From Mangifera indica (taxonomy: Eukaryota; Streptophyta; Magnoliopsida; Sapindales; Anacardiaceae): a DNA stretch of 64,000 nt. Below the pieces are notes generated by a model. That model was not told the DNA's origin. It did not search any database and was given only the letters and a program-made list of their open reading frames with translations. Position numbers and translations under genes: made by a program. Location: contig NC_058144.1 in NCBI RefSeq assembly GCF_011075055.1, positions 14,995,807 to 15,059,806 of the forward strand, read 5' to 3'. Of this stretch, positions 36,251 through 47,465 are shown one piece after another; position 1 is the stretch's first letter; each line of letters begins with the position of its first letter.

Positions 36251-37700
36251 ATGTTTTCTAAAACAAAATAGAGTAATCAAAATAACACAAAGATAGAATA
36301 CCTCCAGCCACGTTGACCACCCTCGCAGTCGATCACTGTAAGTTAAGTTTTCATTTATACCTGTTGAGTTTTATGAAACTAATGTGTTCATTTTTAGGAC
36401 CTATGAGTCAAACACCAGTAGATCTCTCTCAGAGGAGCCAGAATGAAAGAACAGCCCCTCAGGTACCCCAGGGGGCACTCAGTGTACATGATGTGCGAGA
36501 GATTTTCAGAGTGATGATGAGAGAGCACATAGGTGCTCCTACACAGGGAAGTGAGACAGCGCATACGCCACCAACTCAGGGACATGATATGAGGGAGGTT
36601 ACTTCAGCATCTACAACAGCTCCAGTGAGGACTCAGTTGTATCCTATTTTCAACCTCCCTAGTATGCACCAACCTCAAAAATTTGATGGTGCAAGGGACC
36701 CAATAGTAGCTGAAGAGTGGTTGGAATCAGTAGAGAGTGCCATGGCCTTGTTTGACATAACTGACCAAGAAAGAGTGAGATATGCCACTTACCTTTTCAA
36801 GTCAGGGGCAAGAATCTGGTGGAACATAGTCAGAGAGATGGTCAATGTCTCAGAGATGACATAGTCCGAGTTCAGACGCCAATTTGAGGTAAAGTACAGG
36901 GGTACTGATGTTACTTGTATCAGGGCCCAAGAGTTTATCAATCTAGTGCAGGGGACAAATTCAGTGAAAGAATATTCCACAAAGTTTAATCAATTGTCCC
37001 AGTATGCCCCCGAGATAGCTAGCACAGAAATAGGGCGTATGCAGAAGTTTGTGTACGGGCTAGATCCAGAGATAGCTCGAGATGTTATGACTGGGGCGCA
37101 GCCACCTAGAACTTATACAGAGGCCCTTGATAGAGCTTTGAGGGCAGAGGTTTTTGTTAGGAGGAGGTTTGGTTAGACCATAGGGCAAAAGGTTACACCT
37201 CCTTCTACCATGCCAGCTCCCCCGGTGAGTAGTGGTTCAATTTCAGTACAGAGAGGCCCTCCTCCAGAACGAGACAGGAAAGGTAAACGACCTCTTCAAT
37301 TCAGAGGCATGAAAAAGAACTAGAAGAGTGGAAAGAAACAAAGAGTACCTGAGATACCAACTTGCCAGAAATGTGGGAAGAACCATAGAGGAGAGTGTTT
37401 GACAGGTCAGACAGTTTGTTTCAGATGTCATCAGCCTGGACATATTGCTCGTTTCTGTACAACTACCCCAGTGAGAGTAGAACAGTAGCAGCCTATAGGA
37501 GGGGTCACAACCAGAGTTTATACGATCACCCAAGGCCTAGTAGAGGCTAACCCATCAGTAGTCACGGGTCAGATTCTCTATCTTGATACTCCTATTTATG
37601 TTTTAATTGATTGTGGGGCTACTTATTGTTTTATAGCCAAGAGTTTGCTTGAGAGGTTAAAGTTGCAACCCGTTAGAATAGCCCAGAGGATTATGATCGA
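36251..37700 (+). pseudogene. Gag and protease active-site region of T2
   Basis: The frame opens MFSKTK followed by TAG (Trp in T1). Gag then runs with stops at 36862-36864 (TGG to TAG), 37174-37176 (CAG to TAG), 37321-37323 (TGG to TAG) and near 37486 (CAG to TAG). Where T1 lost residues, T2 keeps them: the first finger CQKCGKNHRGEC is intact, and the CCHC knuckle CFRCHQPGHIARFC is present. The protease D-x-G box reads LIDCGATYCFI (about 37600-37635), with Cys where Ser or Thr is usual. No full-length Gag can be made. Confidence 0.85.
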
Positions 37701-39400
37701 GTTGCTTGATGGGGGGTCAGTTATTAGTGAGATGATGCTACTAGGACAGAGTATTATGATTTAGGGTCGACAGTTACTAGTGGACCTGATTGTGTTCGAA
37801 ATGCCAGATTTTGACATGATTTTAGGGATGGACTTTTTGGGGAGATATGAAGCTGAGATTGATTGTAAAAAGAAGAAAGTGAGATTTAACCTAGACTCTG
37901 GAGATCAATTCGAGTTCGGTAAGGGTCATATCCGGAGTTTGATGATCAGTATGTTAAAAGCTAGTAAAATGTTAAAAAAGGGGTGTACAAGATATTTGGC
38001 TCATATAGTGAGCAAGGTTGAGTCAAGCCCAACTATTGAGGAAACACCAATGGTACGTGAGTTTCCAGATGTGTTTCCAAGTGAGCTACCGGGATTAACT
38101 TCTGAGAGAGAGATTGAGTTTAGTATAGAGTTGGCATCTGGCACAACACCTATTTCAAGAGCACCCTATCGAATGGCCCCTGCCGAGTTACAAGAATTGA
38201 AAAAGTAGCTTTAAGAGTTATTAGATCATGGTTTTATTAGACCGAGCCATTCCCCTTGGGGAGCTCCCATCCTATTTATGAAAAAGAAAGACGGGTCTAT
38301 GAGAATGTGCATTGATTACAGAGAGCTAAATAAAGCCACAGTTAAGAACAAGTACCCGTTACCCAGGATTGATGATTTATTTGATCAGTTGAAGGGATCC
38401 GTGGCCTTTTCCAAGATAGATTTGAGATCTGGTTATCACCAGGTAAGAGTGATAGAGAAGGATATACCTAAGACAGCTTTTCGAACGAGGTATGGCCATT
38501 TTGAGTTTGTAGTGATGCCATTCGGATTGACAAATGCCCTTGTAGTATTTATGGATTTGATGAACAGGGTATTTCATGACTGCCTGGATAAATTTATTGT
38601 GGTATTCATTGATGATATCTTAGTATATTCTTGCAGTCGAGAGGAGCATGAACAACACTTGAGGTTTACCCTCCAGAGATTGAGAGAGAAACAACTGTAT
38701 GCCAAATTCTCAAAATGTGAATTTTGGCTAGATAGAGTTACCTTTTTGGGGCATGTGATTTTAGCAAAGGGTATATCCATGGATCCTAGTAAGATCGAGG
38801 CAATAGTTGAACGGCAGAGACCAAAGACAGTCAAAGAGGTTCATAGTTTCCTAGGTTTAGCAGGGTATTATCGAAGGTTTGTGGAAGGATTTGCCAGATT
38901 AGCTAAACCTCTTACAACTCTCACAAAGAAAACAATGCCATTTCAGTGGTCAGAAGCCTGTGAGGCAAGCTTCTAAGAATTAAAAAGAAGATTGACTACT
39001 GCTTCGGTGTTAGCACTTCCAGAGGAGGGAGTTGAGTATGATTTATACACCGATGCCTCACACGGTGGTTTAGGAGCAGTGTTGATGCAGCGAGGCAAGG
39101 TGATAGCATATGCCTCAAGACAATTAAAAGAATTTGAAACTCGATACCCCACTCATGATTTGGAGTTAGCAGTGGTGGTTTTTGCTTTGAAAATTTGGAA
39201 ACACTATTTGTATGGGGTAAAATGTAATATTTATACTGATCATAAGAGCCTCAGATATTTCTTCACTCAGAAGGAATTAAATATGAGACAGAGGCGATAG
39301 CTCGAGCTAGTAAAAGACTATGACTGTGATATTAAATACCATCCAGGCAAGGCTAATGTGGTTGCAGACGCCCTCAATAGAAACGTGATGATATCACAAT
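37701..39400 (+). pseudogene. Protease C-terminus, reverse transcriptase and RNase H of T2
   Basis: Three main open stretches (37780-38208, 38278-38976, 38992-39300) carry the same motifs as T1: [57 protein letters not shown] (38606-38632), [12 protein letters not shown] and [10 protein letters not shown]. Breaks: TAG near 37762, TAG at 38206-38208 (CAG), TAA at 38974-38976 (CAA) and TAG at 39298-39300 (TGG). T2 keeps the canonical DYRELN box that T1 has altered. Confidence 0.88.
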
Positions 39401-40523
39401 TGACGGTCTAGAGAGAAATTCAGAGAGAGATGGACCGAGAGCAAATTGAGCTCATGATTGGAGCCTTCGCCAGATTAGAGATTCAGCCTACTCTCATAAA
39501 TGAGATTCGAGAGGCTCAGACAAGAGATGAGTGGTGTCAACAGAAAATTCATAAAGTGGAAGAGGGTATCGAGGTAGATTTTCAAGTATCGAATGAAATT
39601 CTCAAATTTAGAGATCGAGTGTATGTTCCCCAGATAACTGAATTGAGACAGAGAATTCTTACAGAAGCTCATAGTTCTCTTTACACTGCCCATCCTGGGG
39701 GTGTAAAGATGTATCAGGACTTAAAAAAGGCATTTTTGGTGGTCAGGCATGAAAAAGGATATAGGTGAGTTTGTTACTAGATGTCTCACCTGTTAGCAAA
39801 TTAAGGCCGAACACTAGAGACCTGCAGGGTTACTTCAGCCTCTGCCTATTCCAGAATAGAAATGGGAGCATATCTGCAGACGACTATTCAGATGGCACCT
39901 TATGAGGCATTATATGATAGGAGGTGTCGTTTTCCTCTTCACTGGGATGAGATAGGAGAGAGAGATGTGTTATCCCGATCCCTTGGGCTCGAATTGACCC
40001 AGAAAATGATTGATGATATCTAACTGATCAGGCAGAGAATAAAACAGGCTCAGGATCGACAGAAAAGCTATGCAGATCATCGACGCCGAGACTTGGAATT
40101 CAATGTAGGTGAATTTGTATTTGTAAAGATTGCTCCATTCAAGCATTTGATAAGATTCGGAAAGAAGGGAAAGCTAGCTCCCAGATTTATTGGTCCATAT
40201 GAGATACTTGAGAGAGTTGGTAAAGTGGCTTACAGATTAGCCTTACTAGCGAGTATGGACCGAATTCATGATGTATTTCATGTCTCATCGTTAAGAAAAT
40301 GTCTTGGTGATCATTCCCAGGTTGTGAATACAGAAGATATTAAGTTCCCAGAAGACCTTAGTTATGAAGAAAAATTGATTCAGATACTTGACAAAAGAAT
40401 TAAACAACTAAGGAACCGACAGATTCCTCTAGTAAAAGTCTTATGGACAAACCAGAAGACAGAGGAGGCTACCTGGGAAATGGAGCAAACCATGAAGGAG
40501 AAGCATCCAGAGTTATTTTTGTG
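39401..40523 (+). pseudogene. Integrase zinc finger and C-terminus of T2; catalytic core deleted
   Basis: 39430-39768 encodes the region before and into the zinc finger ([15 protein letters not shown]). Stops follow near 39795, 39816 and 39858 (CQ, HQ and EW positions in T1). Then ggagcatatct joins directly to gcagacgactattcag, the sequence after the integrase core in T1 (about 9489). The D,D,E core is absent. 40093-40524 keeps the GPYEILERVGKVAYRL segment and the chromodomain-like tail (QLRNRQIPLVKVLW, EEATWEME), ending at a TGA. Confidence 0.88.
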
Positions 40524-40560
40524 AATTCCGAGGGCGGAATTCTTGTGAGGGGGGAAGAGT

Positions 40561-40651
40561 TGTAATACCCTCAGGTATATTCCAGGGGTAATTATGTCTT
40601 TTGACCCTGTTTTGAGACTTTTCCCATTTTAAATATATATATGTATGGGTG

Positions 40652-40690
<39 letters not shown>

Positions 40691-42796
40691 CAAAAAAGTC
40701 AAAAAGAAAAGGAAAAAGAGAAAGAGAAAAAGAGAAAGAGATAAGGCTTTACATATAAAGAGAAAGAGAAGACTTTTCCATCATTTTCTGTCCATATTCC
40801 AGCAGCCACCATTCTTCATGCCTTTTCTTTGCTTTCTTGAAGCCAAAGGAAGAAATTGAAGAGATATTGAAAGATAAAATAAAAAGATAAAAAAGAGAAG
40901 CACCTTGGAAGCTTTGGTAACCAAAGATCTCCTTCCTTCTCCTTTTATCTATGTTTATATGCATGTTATGTGAATATGTTAGTGTGTTTTGGTATTGATT
41001 TAAAGTGATCTTGGTGATAAAGGAAGCAAAACAAAGAGGAGGAAGCCAACTTGCAAAGATTTGGCTTGAAACAAGGTAAGGGGTATCCTTCTTGATATGT
41101 TACATGTTTTAGGCTTTTGGTTCCTTGGATCTATGTTATAAATGATGAAGTTAAAGTTGAGGAATGTTGTTTTGCCATTTGGGATGTCTATGTGTGTTAT
41201 TTTGTTCATGGCAGAAAGTTGCATGATATTTACAGTTTTTGCCACTGAGGTTGTCCCATGTTTTGGCTGCTTTATCTGATGAATTATGAGTGCTATTATA
41301 TCTTGTTGGAAAGTTCTTTGAATCCTCTTTCCAATGATATATAGCTTGTATGAATTAGAGATCATTTGGACTGTTAAATATTGTATGAACCAAAAGGACT
41401 GTTTTACTAAATAAACAGAGGAGACAGTTTTGTCACTGAGTGTATCTCACGTTTTGACTGCCTTATCTATGGAATTATGAGTGCTATTATATCTCGTTGG
41501 AAATCTCTTTGAATTCTCTTTTCAGTGATATATAGCTTGTATGAATTGGGGATCACTTGGATTGTCAAATATTGCATGAACCACAAGGACTGCTTTACCA
41601 AATAAACAGGGGAGGCAGTTTTTGCCACTGAATTTATCTCACATTTTGACTGTCTTATCTATTGAATTATGAGTTTTATTATAGCTTTTTGGAAAGATCT
41701 TTGAATCCTCTTTTCAACGATATATAGCTTGTATGAATTAGAAACCGTTTGGGCTATTAAATTGTATGAAAAAGAAGGCTGTTCTGCTAAATGACTGTTC
41801 TGTGAACAATATTTCGTAGTTTTGGGCAGGAAAGAAAGAAAGGAAGAAGAAAGAAAAGAAAGAAAAGAAGAAAATAAAAAAGAAAGAAAAGCAAGAAAAG
41901 GAACTTGGGGCTCAAGATTTAGGGGTCGTCCTAAGAGTAATGTCTGGTGAGTTATGAATAAATTTAAATTGAAGCAAAATTAGTAAGATATAAGACCCGC
42001 ATGCATGCTATAAACTATGAGGGGGCACTTTACACTACACCGCCCGCAGTAGGGCACGTCTGTAGTAGGACACATCCGTAGTAGGACATAGACCCCTAGT
42101 AGGGTCCGCTTGCAGTAGAGCATGCTCATAGTAGAGCTCAATTCAGATTCAGAAATAGTGTAGTGAAAGAAAAAGAGTTTGAGCTTAGAAAAGTGTCAAA
42201 TCCCTATAGTTAGCTTCCAAAATGTATCAAATAGACACCAGATGGGACAAAGTATGACCCAAATAGTAAAGAGTGGACTAAATTACCCCCTCAATCTCTT
42301 ATAGAGGTTAAGATGTGAGGTTGAGTCCCAAAAGTGAGTTAGAACAGGAAAAAAAGATAGTTTACTTGATTCTTTCCCCTTACTGAGTGTTCTTATCACT
42401 CACTCCTTTTTCTTTCCTGATTGCAGGTACAGGTGATCAAGGCAGCTGCGAGGCAGGGTCAGGTCAACGTAGGTAGATCCGGCTGGAGCAGGTTATCCCT
42501 GGTTTATATTACATGCATACAGTGGCATGTTCTTGTCGACTTTTGACTTTTTAAGATTATGGTACAGTTGCATATGATTACTCCCTGTTTTCAGATGCTT
42601 TCAGATGAGTTTTCATATGAGTATATACATCTTTTGTTCACTTCTAGATTTTCAGTTTTCTTAGAATACTTCCTAAACACTTTTAATGATGCATTTATTT
42701 TAAAGTATTTTTAAAAAGAAAAAAAAAAGACGCTCCGAATATTAATTCGTAACATTTCTCCTTCGATAGGTAGTACTTCTAGGGAGGGATGTTACA
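40561..42796 (+). repeat. 3' LTR of T2
   Basis: This LTR is 2,236 bp, 78 bp shorter than its 5' partner. Nearly all of the difference is in the TA tract and the purine tract (about 41824-41902 against 35195-35340). The rest is close to identical. The array of cagtaggacac(g/a)t-like units (about 42045-42125) also differs in unit number. Confidence 0.92.
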
Positions 42797-42801
42797 CTTC
42801 A

Positions 42802-44160
42802 TCATTGGGGTCTAAACGGTTGGAAAAGTAATGTGCTCGATAACCAAAGGCTAAACATCAATTGGTGTCTCAGGGTTAGGGGGTTGAATGTCCTTAAGTG
42901 GCATAAAGGGAAAAGCTTCATCTCTTGATGAGAAAGGCACAAAGGAGGATGAGAATGATTAAGAATCCGACATAGGCAACAATGTCAACATACCATCATA
43001 CAGTCTACTTAATTTGTGACAGATAGAGCGAGAAAGTTAAATCATCCTGCTCATTAAAATATATGATTAAACATATTTGAATTAATGTATTAATCAATTA
43101 ACTAATCAATTAACAGTTACATACCTTATCACCATTGAATATAATTCTCATATGACTCCATCTAAAGATATCTCTTGTATGCCACTTGAACATTTGTGGA
43201 GACGTATCAATAGTAACCAAGTCCACCTAATTATACAGGGTATTGATCATCTCGTATATCCAAAACTGCAATGTCAACATCAATGTTTAAATTTTATCAA
43301 TGATCATTGTAATTAATAATTTTTTTCCTGGCAATCAACATAAATTATTTACAATTATACACTTACTTGGAATGTGAGTAGGAACCTATATATATAGTAT
43401 TTATGCATATTTGTTATCTGAAAAGAGAAAATCCTCTCACTCATTTAGGACATCAATTCGTAGGTCATAACTTATAGTGGTACACCCCACAAGTAAGAAT
43501 TGAAATCATCTAAGTGATCGACCAACTATAGATATTTTGTAAATACTTTCTTTCGTTTATCATTCCCTTGTAACATTATATAAAAGCAATACAAGAGGGT
43601 CATTTTGACAACATTGATATCGTCATCCTTTCATGGTCGCTGAGAAAATTCGCTATAGATCTTGATATTGCACCTTCTGACATCTCTAGAAATAGGTGTC
43701 CTGAATCTTATCTCTGAAATCTCATTGAATATATGATGAAATGACAGTGATTCGACTAAACGGTAGCCTACTCATAAGCACAAACTTGAATGAGTTGAAT
43801 CTCATGTTAACCTTTTTAAGTTGGAACCAGAACTCATTTTTCGTTAAACCCTAGTACAATGTTGTAACATGAAGGAATGTGCCAACACTTTGCTAAATCT
43901 CATGTTTGGTAACCAAAACAAGTGTCCAAAACATGTCCTTTCAAACAACCATAATTGCTTCTATGTCAATGTGGATTTTATCTTAGACATCGCATTTTGC
44001 TACACGCACGAAGTCAGCTCTACCCGAAATTATCATGCCTCATTTGTGATTCTCAATTTGTTGTTAGGGTCCTTACGTTTTCTTTTTTGGGAAACTTTCT
44101 ATAAAAAAGAAATTATTATTATGACAAATTTGAGAAGAATTTCATAAAATACATGCATAA
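42802..44160 (-). pseudogene. DUF1985-like relic, upstream half, cut by T2
   Basis: Minus-strand frames with many stops give VNMRFNSFKFVLMSRLPFSR (about 43760-43830), LVDHLDDFNSYLWGV (about 43480-43530) and LQFWIYEMINTL (about 43240-43275). The order and wording resemble DUF1985, where an IRFSL-EF-ITGL segment, a ...FNSYPWG segment and an LQVWLYE segment follow one another. This domain is typical of transposon-associated Ulp1-like genes in plants. T2 interrupts it at 42797-42801. The call is from motif memory only. Confidence 0.4.
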
Positions 44161-44214
44161 AATCTAAAATTAATATGAAATGCACATCTAATCTATCAAT
44201 TTATGCAATAATTG

Positions 44215-44975
44215 AAAAAAAAAAAAACAAACCTCAAATTTGAAAACTGTAAGTCAAAAAACCTTTGGAATGGAAAAAATTAAAAAAGGGACTTAAAATA
44301 AAAAAACTACACATCAAAACCCTAAAATAAGAAAAATAAAAAAAATTTGACCTGAAATTTGAAAATCATACATTGAAAAACCCTAGTATGAGAAAAATAA
44401 AAAAATCGACCTGAATTTTGAAAACTATATGTTGAAAAGCCCTATAATGAGAAAAATAAAAACAAACTTAAAATCTAAAAACTATAGGTTAAAAAACCCT
44501 AGAATGGGAAAATTAAAAAAATATGATTTGAGATTTGAAAACTACATGTCGAAAAACCTTAAAATGAGAAAAATTGAAAAACCGACTTGAATTTCGATAA
44601 CTACACGTTGAAAACCCCTTGATTTAGAAAATTAAAAAAAACATAGCTGAAATCCAAAACTATACATAAAAAAGCCTAAAATGAGAAAAATTGAAAAAAC
44701 CAACCTAAAATCCAAAATCTACATGTCAAAAAATCCTAGATATGAAAAATAATAAAATTTGATCTCAAATTTGAAAACTAGATGTCAAAAAACCTTATAA
44801 TGGGAAAAAAACTAACCTGATTTGAAAGCTACACGTTAAAAAATCTTAGAATGAGAAGAATAAAAAAATAAACCTGAAATTCAAAAACTATACATGGGAA
44901 AACCTTAGAAAAAAAAATGGATATGAAATTAAAAAACTACATGTTGAGAAACCTTAGAAGAGATAAAATATCAAT
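44215..44975. repeat. Minisatellite, about 13 units of about 58-61 bp
   Basis: Each unit runs roughly acctgaaatttgaaaac, tacacgttgaaaa, accctagaatgagaaa and an A-rich tail. About 13 diverged units are countable from the recurrent (a)cctgaaat word. At least three units contain the exact telobox AAACCCTA. There is no coding potential. Confidence 0.8.
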
Positions 44976-44989
44976 TTGCCTTTTTAACA

Positions 44990-45215
44990 AGTTCCCTCTC
45001 TCCCACAAGCCCTATTGTTTCAAAAACTCACAATTTCCACCCTAGAATGTGTTCCCCTAGGTCGCATTATTTAAAAAATCAAAATTCCCCCCTCCCTTGT
45101 GGTCCCCCCAAGATATATTGTTCAAAAAATCGCAATTTTCCCCTTTCCTGAGGTTCCCTTAAGATCATTATGGTTTCAAAATTTGCAACCCCCCCTCCCC
45201 CCCTAAAGGCATCAA
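44990..45215. repeat. Second short tandem array, four C-rich units
   Basis: Four diverged units of about 51-60 bp, each with gttccc(c/t), a middle attgtttcaaaaa(t/c)c, then caatttccccc-like C runs. It directly follows the first array but has a different, C-rich unit. Confidence 0.65.
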
Positions 45216-45928
45216 TCCAACTTAAGGGATATTTATCCATCTTGAGATTCCTTGAGATGAAGCAACCAAATCAAAAATCCATATTTTTTAACCAAATCTC
45301 ATTTTGTAATGAATAGTTTAACAACAAACGAATTTACACCTACTATAACGCAATAGTTCTCAACTAATTCATCCAAAACATGCAAGAATTAACCCATAAA
45401 ATCAATTTTTCAAAATCAAAAACCCTAAACTAATAACACCCAAAATCTTCTTCTAATCAATAAAATTTTAACACCAAAATAATTCAAACAAGATAAGGGA
45501 CGATGTACTTATCTTATTTGTCATTTTTGTCATAAGAAAACTTAAAAAATGTCGTTGAAAATGCCAAAGTCTCTCATTGTCATCGGAACTCGTGGAAGCC
45601 TCAGGAATTCTTTGAAAATGAAAACAAAAAATTTGAGGAAAAACTGGGTAGGGATTTGATTTGGTTTTGTTTATATATGAGGGTATTCTGGTCATTTCAT
45701 GTTAATGAGGCATTTTTGCTTTATCTGAAGGAAATTGGGTAATTTCACTTAGAACCCTAATGTTTATATATTTTATAAACTTCCAACATATTATAGGCAA
45801 CTTATAAGGTTTTAATAATTAATTTTGTTTAAATAAACTTTGAAGATATTAAAGGCAACTTATAAGGTTCTAACAACTAAAATTTGAGAAGTGGAATGGG
45901 CCAAAAAGTTCTTAGATGGACCTTCTGG
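45216..45928. other. Unassigned AT-rich sequence
   Basis: No gene is recognised. At about 45768-45890 the block ggcaacttataaggtt occurs twice about 75 bp apart, so there is a local tandem duplication. Confidence 0.35.
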
Positions 45929-46154
45929 GTCTTGATTAGAGACAAAGGTGGGTCGGGTCAACTTTGACCCAAGCCACTAGGCATGTAAACCATGCCAAGT
46001 CTTTGGCCAACACAGTCACGTGCCTTCGTGTTGGGTTAGGCTACAAAAATGGGAAGACCTACAATACGACTCTATATATATAGGATTATGTTATGTTGGG
46101 CCCTAAACGGGTTGACCCATTTTTATATAAATAAAAAAATAATTATTTAAATTT

Positions 46155-46659
46155 ACTAATATAAAGTTCCTTCTAAATTAATACAACTGATTGTAAATTA
46201 CAATTCGATAATTCAAAACACATTTTTTGTATATTTTCAATAAATATAAAATCATTTTCTATTACTAATTGTCGTATTTAATTGAATAAAACACTTTATT
46301 TTATCAGTTACATCATAATGGACTTGTTTTCTCTAATTACGTCTTCTTGACTTACTCAATACTTGAGCCGAGACAATTATTTTTCATATATTCAACCACT
46401 TAGAAGAACCGAATACTCACATGGGTGATTGTCTAATAGTTTCTTTTGCATTTTTTGTATAACTATTACTGTCACCATTAATATCTATTAACAATTTAAT
46501 TTCTATTTTGCATTTACAATTTTGTTAATTATTATTTTTCTTTAAAATATTTTGATAATAAAATACTTAATATATTTGAAACGAAAAAAGTGTTTAAACT
46601 TTTGTAGAATCAATTGATCAAGAATGAATGTAATGTAAATATTGTAATAAAGACTGTAT
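46155..46659 (+). repeat. Left arm of the 1-kb foldback
   Basis: This arm is the inverted counterpart of 46660-47066 joined to 54859-54955. Clear pairs are ttactaattgtc with gacaattagtaa, tggacttgttttctctaa with ttagagaaaacaagtcca, and cttttgtaga with tctacaaaag. The centre of symmetry is near 46659. Confidence 0.85.
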
Positions 46660-47066
46660 AAGGTCTATGTTACAGTGTTTATATTGTACAAATTCTTGAT
46701 CAATAGAGTCTACAAAAGTGGAGTCGTCTCAATTACTTGCACACATTTTTGTTTACAACAGAGTAAGTTTTTTCATTATGAAAATATTTTAAAGAAAAAT
46801 AATAATTGACAAAATTGAAAAAAAAAAATATTGTTAATAGACATTAAGAGAATAATGATAGTAACATGTATAAAAAAAATTACGAGTGATACTATTTGAA
46901 GGTTATATGTGTGAGTTATTTAGTTCTTGTTGGCGGAGCATATGAAATATAGTTGTTCCAATTCAAGTATAAGGTAAGTCACGAAGACGTAGTTAGAGAA
47001 AACAAGTCCAACTTAGCAGTATCGATAAAAAAAAGTTTTCTTTAATTAGATGTGACAATTAGTAAT
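46660..47066 (-). repeat. Right arm of the 1-kb foldback, inner part
   Basis: This arm pairs with the left arm up to the point where the copia element is inserted (gtaat, 47062-47066). The outer 97 bp of the arm is found beyond the copia element at 54859-54955. Confidence 0.85.
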
Positions 47067-47453
47067 TGTAAGCATAATCAAACTAATTCAGGATCATAGA
47101 AAGCATACCCGGTTTGCCTGAATCTGACAATTGGGGATGATTCGGTGATTCGATGCACTCTTGGAAATGTCCACAACACGATTTGCTTATTATCTCTTTC
47201 GTTTCTGCAAGAATTCTTCCAGAGAATTGATTTGGAAGAGTTCTGTGATATTTTTTCTCTGTATTGCTTTTCTGTGATTATGCTTCTGTTTCAGTTAACT
47301 TCCCAATGGAAGTTACATTCCATTTATATAAAAGAGGGAGTGACAGTTATTAAAAATAACTGCCAAGGGTAATATAGTAATATCGCCAATCATGGGTTAA
47401 CTTATAACCCTAATGGATCGGGTCAACCCATCATGGGTGGACCGGATCCAATA
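47067..47453 (-). repeat. 3' LTR of the copia element
   Basis: This LTR is 387 bp. On the element strand it starts TATTGGATCCGG and ends ATGCTTACA. It contains catttatataaaagag (about 47322-47337, + strand). Confidence 0.9.
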
Positions 47454-47465
47454 TCTCCTACTCAC

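Larger units (their letters stand above)
33903..42796 (+). mobile_element. Tekay/Del-type Ty3/gypsy retrotransposon T2 with deleted integrase core (8,894 bp)
   Basis: The LTRs are 33903-36216 and 40561-42796. The target duplication cttca is at 33898-33902 and 42797-42801. The primer site TGGTATCAGAGC is at 36219-36230 and the polypurine tract gaggggggaagagt at 40547-40560. It is the same family as T1 but in opposite orientation. The coding region has about a dozen premature stops and lacks about 0.4 kb encoding the integrase catalytic core (junction near 39870). The intact ends and duplication show it inserted by the normal route, so either the deletion came later or the RNA was mobilised by another element's proteins. 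Confidence 0.93.

Noticed and set aside
43869..44147. 92-codon plus-strand open frame
   Set aside because: It lies opposite the DUF1985-like relic and has no recognisable domain.
47067..47453. LTR reading with TG...CA limits
   Set aside because: Moving the edge inward to find a TG would destroy the exact gtaat duplication on both sides.
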